From Flavilitoribacter nigricans DSM 23189 = NBRC 102662 (GTDB lineage Bacteria > Bacteroidota > Bacteroidia > Chitinophagales > Saprospiraceae), in assembly GCF_002646595.1 (NCBI RefSeq), contig NZ_PDUD01000035.1:1-64000 (forward strand): DNA of 64,000 nucleotides. Direction: 5' to 3'. The notes below the pieces were generated by a model. That model was not told the DNA's origin. It searched no databases and saw only the letters and a program-made list of their open reading frames with translations. Shown here one piece after another: positions 62,963-64,000 of this stretch. Position numbers and translations under genes: made by a program. The first letter of the stretch is position 1; every line of letters starts with the position of its first letter.

Positions 62963-64000
62963 TTAGCGGATGGGGACTATGATGTCTACGCGGGTTCCGA
63001 GAGCAGTTCCCTGCTCGTCTTTCAGGTCGGTGATCTCCACGTCCGCTTTGGAATTGTGCATGCGGTTGATCCGGTGGAGCCGGTCCCGGGTCAGGTACAT
63101 GCCCATCGAACGGTGTTTGCCGGTACTGGCCGACTTCATCCGGCGGGCGGCTTCGCGGCCTATACCGTTGTCTTCTATGCGGCAGTACAGAAGATTGTCC
63201 CGGCGGGTGATGGTCAGATCCAGTCGGTTTTTGCCGTTGGATTTTTTGGCCAATCCGTGCCAGATGGCATTTTCCACGTAGGGTTGCAGGAGCAATGGCG
63301 GAATCTCCAGATTGTCCAGTTGCAGTCCCGATCCGATGCGGACCACGTATTCAAAACGATCGTCGAAACGCAGACTTTCCATTTCCATGTATAATTTCAG
63401 GGCTTCCAGTTCATCCTTTAAGTTCACGTATTCGGCCCGGGAGTTTTGTAAGATCAGACGGATCAGCCGCGAAAAACGATTGAGGTAGTCCGATGCCTTT
63501 TCCGTTTCATTTTTGATGATGTAATAATCGATGCTGTTCAGGCAGTTGAAAATAAAGTGCGGGTTCATTTGTGCCCGGAGCGCGTGTAATTCCGTTGCCA
63601 CCAGCTTTTTATCAAACTCGGATTTGATCTTTTCCTGTTCCCGCACCTGCCGGATGCGCCAGCGCACGGCAAACACCATTGCCATCGCGGCAAAAGATCC
63701 CGAGGGGAACCAGAACCACAGGGATTTCCACCAGGGCGTGGTTATGTGCATGGGTACTTCCAGGGCTTCGTGGTTCCAATTACCTTCATTATTGGTGGCC
63801 TCCAGTTGGAATACGTAATCTCCGCCGGGAATATTGGTGTAGGCGGCGTACCGGCGATTACCAGATTCGTTCCATTGCTGATCGAAGCCGCTCAGGCGAT
63901 ACCGGAAGCGCACCTGTTCGGGCAGATTGAACGCCAGCGCCGAAAACTCAAATGAAAAGAAATTCTGCCGGTAACTGAGCCGGATCTCTTCCGGGGTTTC
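62963..64000 (-). CDS. LytS-type sensor kinase, N-terminus off window
   Basis: The minus frame is open to the window edge; the part here has 345 codons. It begins in a Y_Y_Y domain (FFSFEFSALAF, then RYRLSGFDQQWNESG), then one membrane helix, a short coiled coil and a His_kinase domain (MNPHFIFNCLNSIDYYI) with a HATPase (LLQPYVENAIWHGLA, EDNGIGRE). The sensor propeller is presumably upstream. It phosphorylates the LytTR regulator. An internal ATG at 63913 is not the true start because homologous sequence continues upstream. Confidence 0.9.
   Translation of the reverse strand, partial: ETPEEIRLSYRQNFFSFEFSALAFNLPEQVRFRYRLSGFDQQWNESGNRRYAAYTNIPGGDYVFQLEATNNEGNWNHEALEVPMHITTPWWKSLWFWFPSGSFAAMAMVFAVRWRIRQVREQEKIKSEFDKKLVATELHALRAQMNPHFIFNCLNSIDYYIIKNETEKASDYLNRFSRLIRLILQNSRAEYVNLKDELEALKLYMEMESLRFDDRFEYVVRIGSGLQLDNLEIPPLLLQPYVENAIWHGLAKKSNGKNRLDLTITRRDNLLYCRIEDNGIGREAARRMKSASTGKHRSMGMYLTRDRLHRINRMHNSKADVEITDLKDEQGTALGTRVDIIVPIR

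Overview
The window looks like chromosome of a polysaccharide-degrading Bacteroidota, probably a Saprospiria-type marine or aquatic bacterium. The basis is the gene content: SusC/SusD with FecR and ECF sigma, type IX secretion C-terminal domains, hybrid two-component systems with beta-propeller and Y_Y_Y sensors, many acidic-tailed lipoproteins, CHAT and NACHT proteins, and a TAnnTTTG-type promoter box. The genus assignment is inference.

Layout. 1-2015: a CHAT protease/NB-ARC regulator running off the left edge. 2546-5971: two secreted proteins (M23 peptidase with BTRD1 repeats; an L-domain repeat protein with a sorting domain). 6016-8198: two overlapping membrane nucleotidyl cyclases whose catalytic residues are lost in a complementary way, as in a C1/C2 heterodimer. 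8501-13221: T9SS cargo, an S74-chaperone/YadA-head-like protein and an unknown exported protein; two of these transcription units share a duplicated upstream block. 13423-17475: a large hybrid two-component regulator. 17.6-18.8 kb: decayed footprints of the 5' end of a NACHT gene around a small membrane protein.

18829-28958: a polysaccharide utilisation locus with SusC, SusD, a GH36/raffinose-synthase-like lipoprotein and a CE6/SASA esterase, preceded by FecR and a divergent ECF sigma factor. 29140-35835: a genomic island of about 6.7 kb integrated at the 3' end of a tRNA-Arg gene. It is bounded by a 17-bp repeat of the tRNA end. It carries a NACHT protein with long glycine-zipper repeats, a small membrane partner, a possible UDG-fold protein, a STAND NTPase fused to a histidine kinase, and relics of an integrase and of a mobile-element methylase/helicase. 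The tRNA-Arg gene itself is interrupted by a group I intron of about 430 nt.

36524-42796: a tandem DUF302 lipoprotein, a DUF5916 outer-membrane protein, a membrane protein and a TPR lipoprotein. 43014-64000: a beta-1,3-glucan locus without SusC/SusD. A propeller/LuxR regulator is divergent from a glycosidase fused to a probable outer-membrane beta-barrel, followed by a repeated carbohydrate-binding lipoprotein, a GH16 endoglucanase lipoprotein, a GH161/GH149-like oligoglucan phosphorylase, a GH17 lipoprotein, a GH30, a GPH/MFS symporter and a leaderless GH17. A LytS/LytTR pair lies at the right edge. The proposed flow is surface cutting (GH16), capture (binding lipoprotein), passage or processing at the barrel fusion and GH17, import by the symporter, and cytoplasmic phosphorolysis and hydrolysis. 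The flow is inference from gene families and signal sequences.
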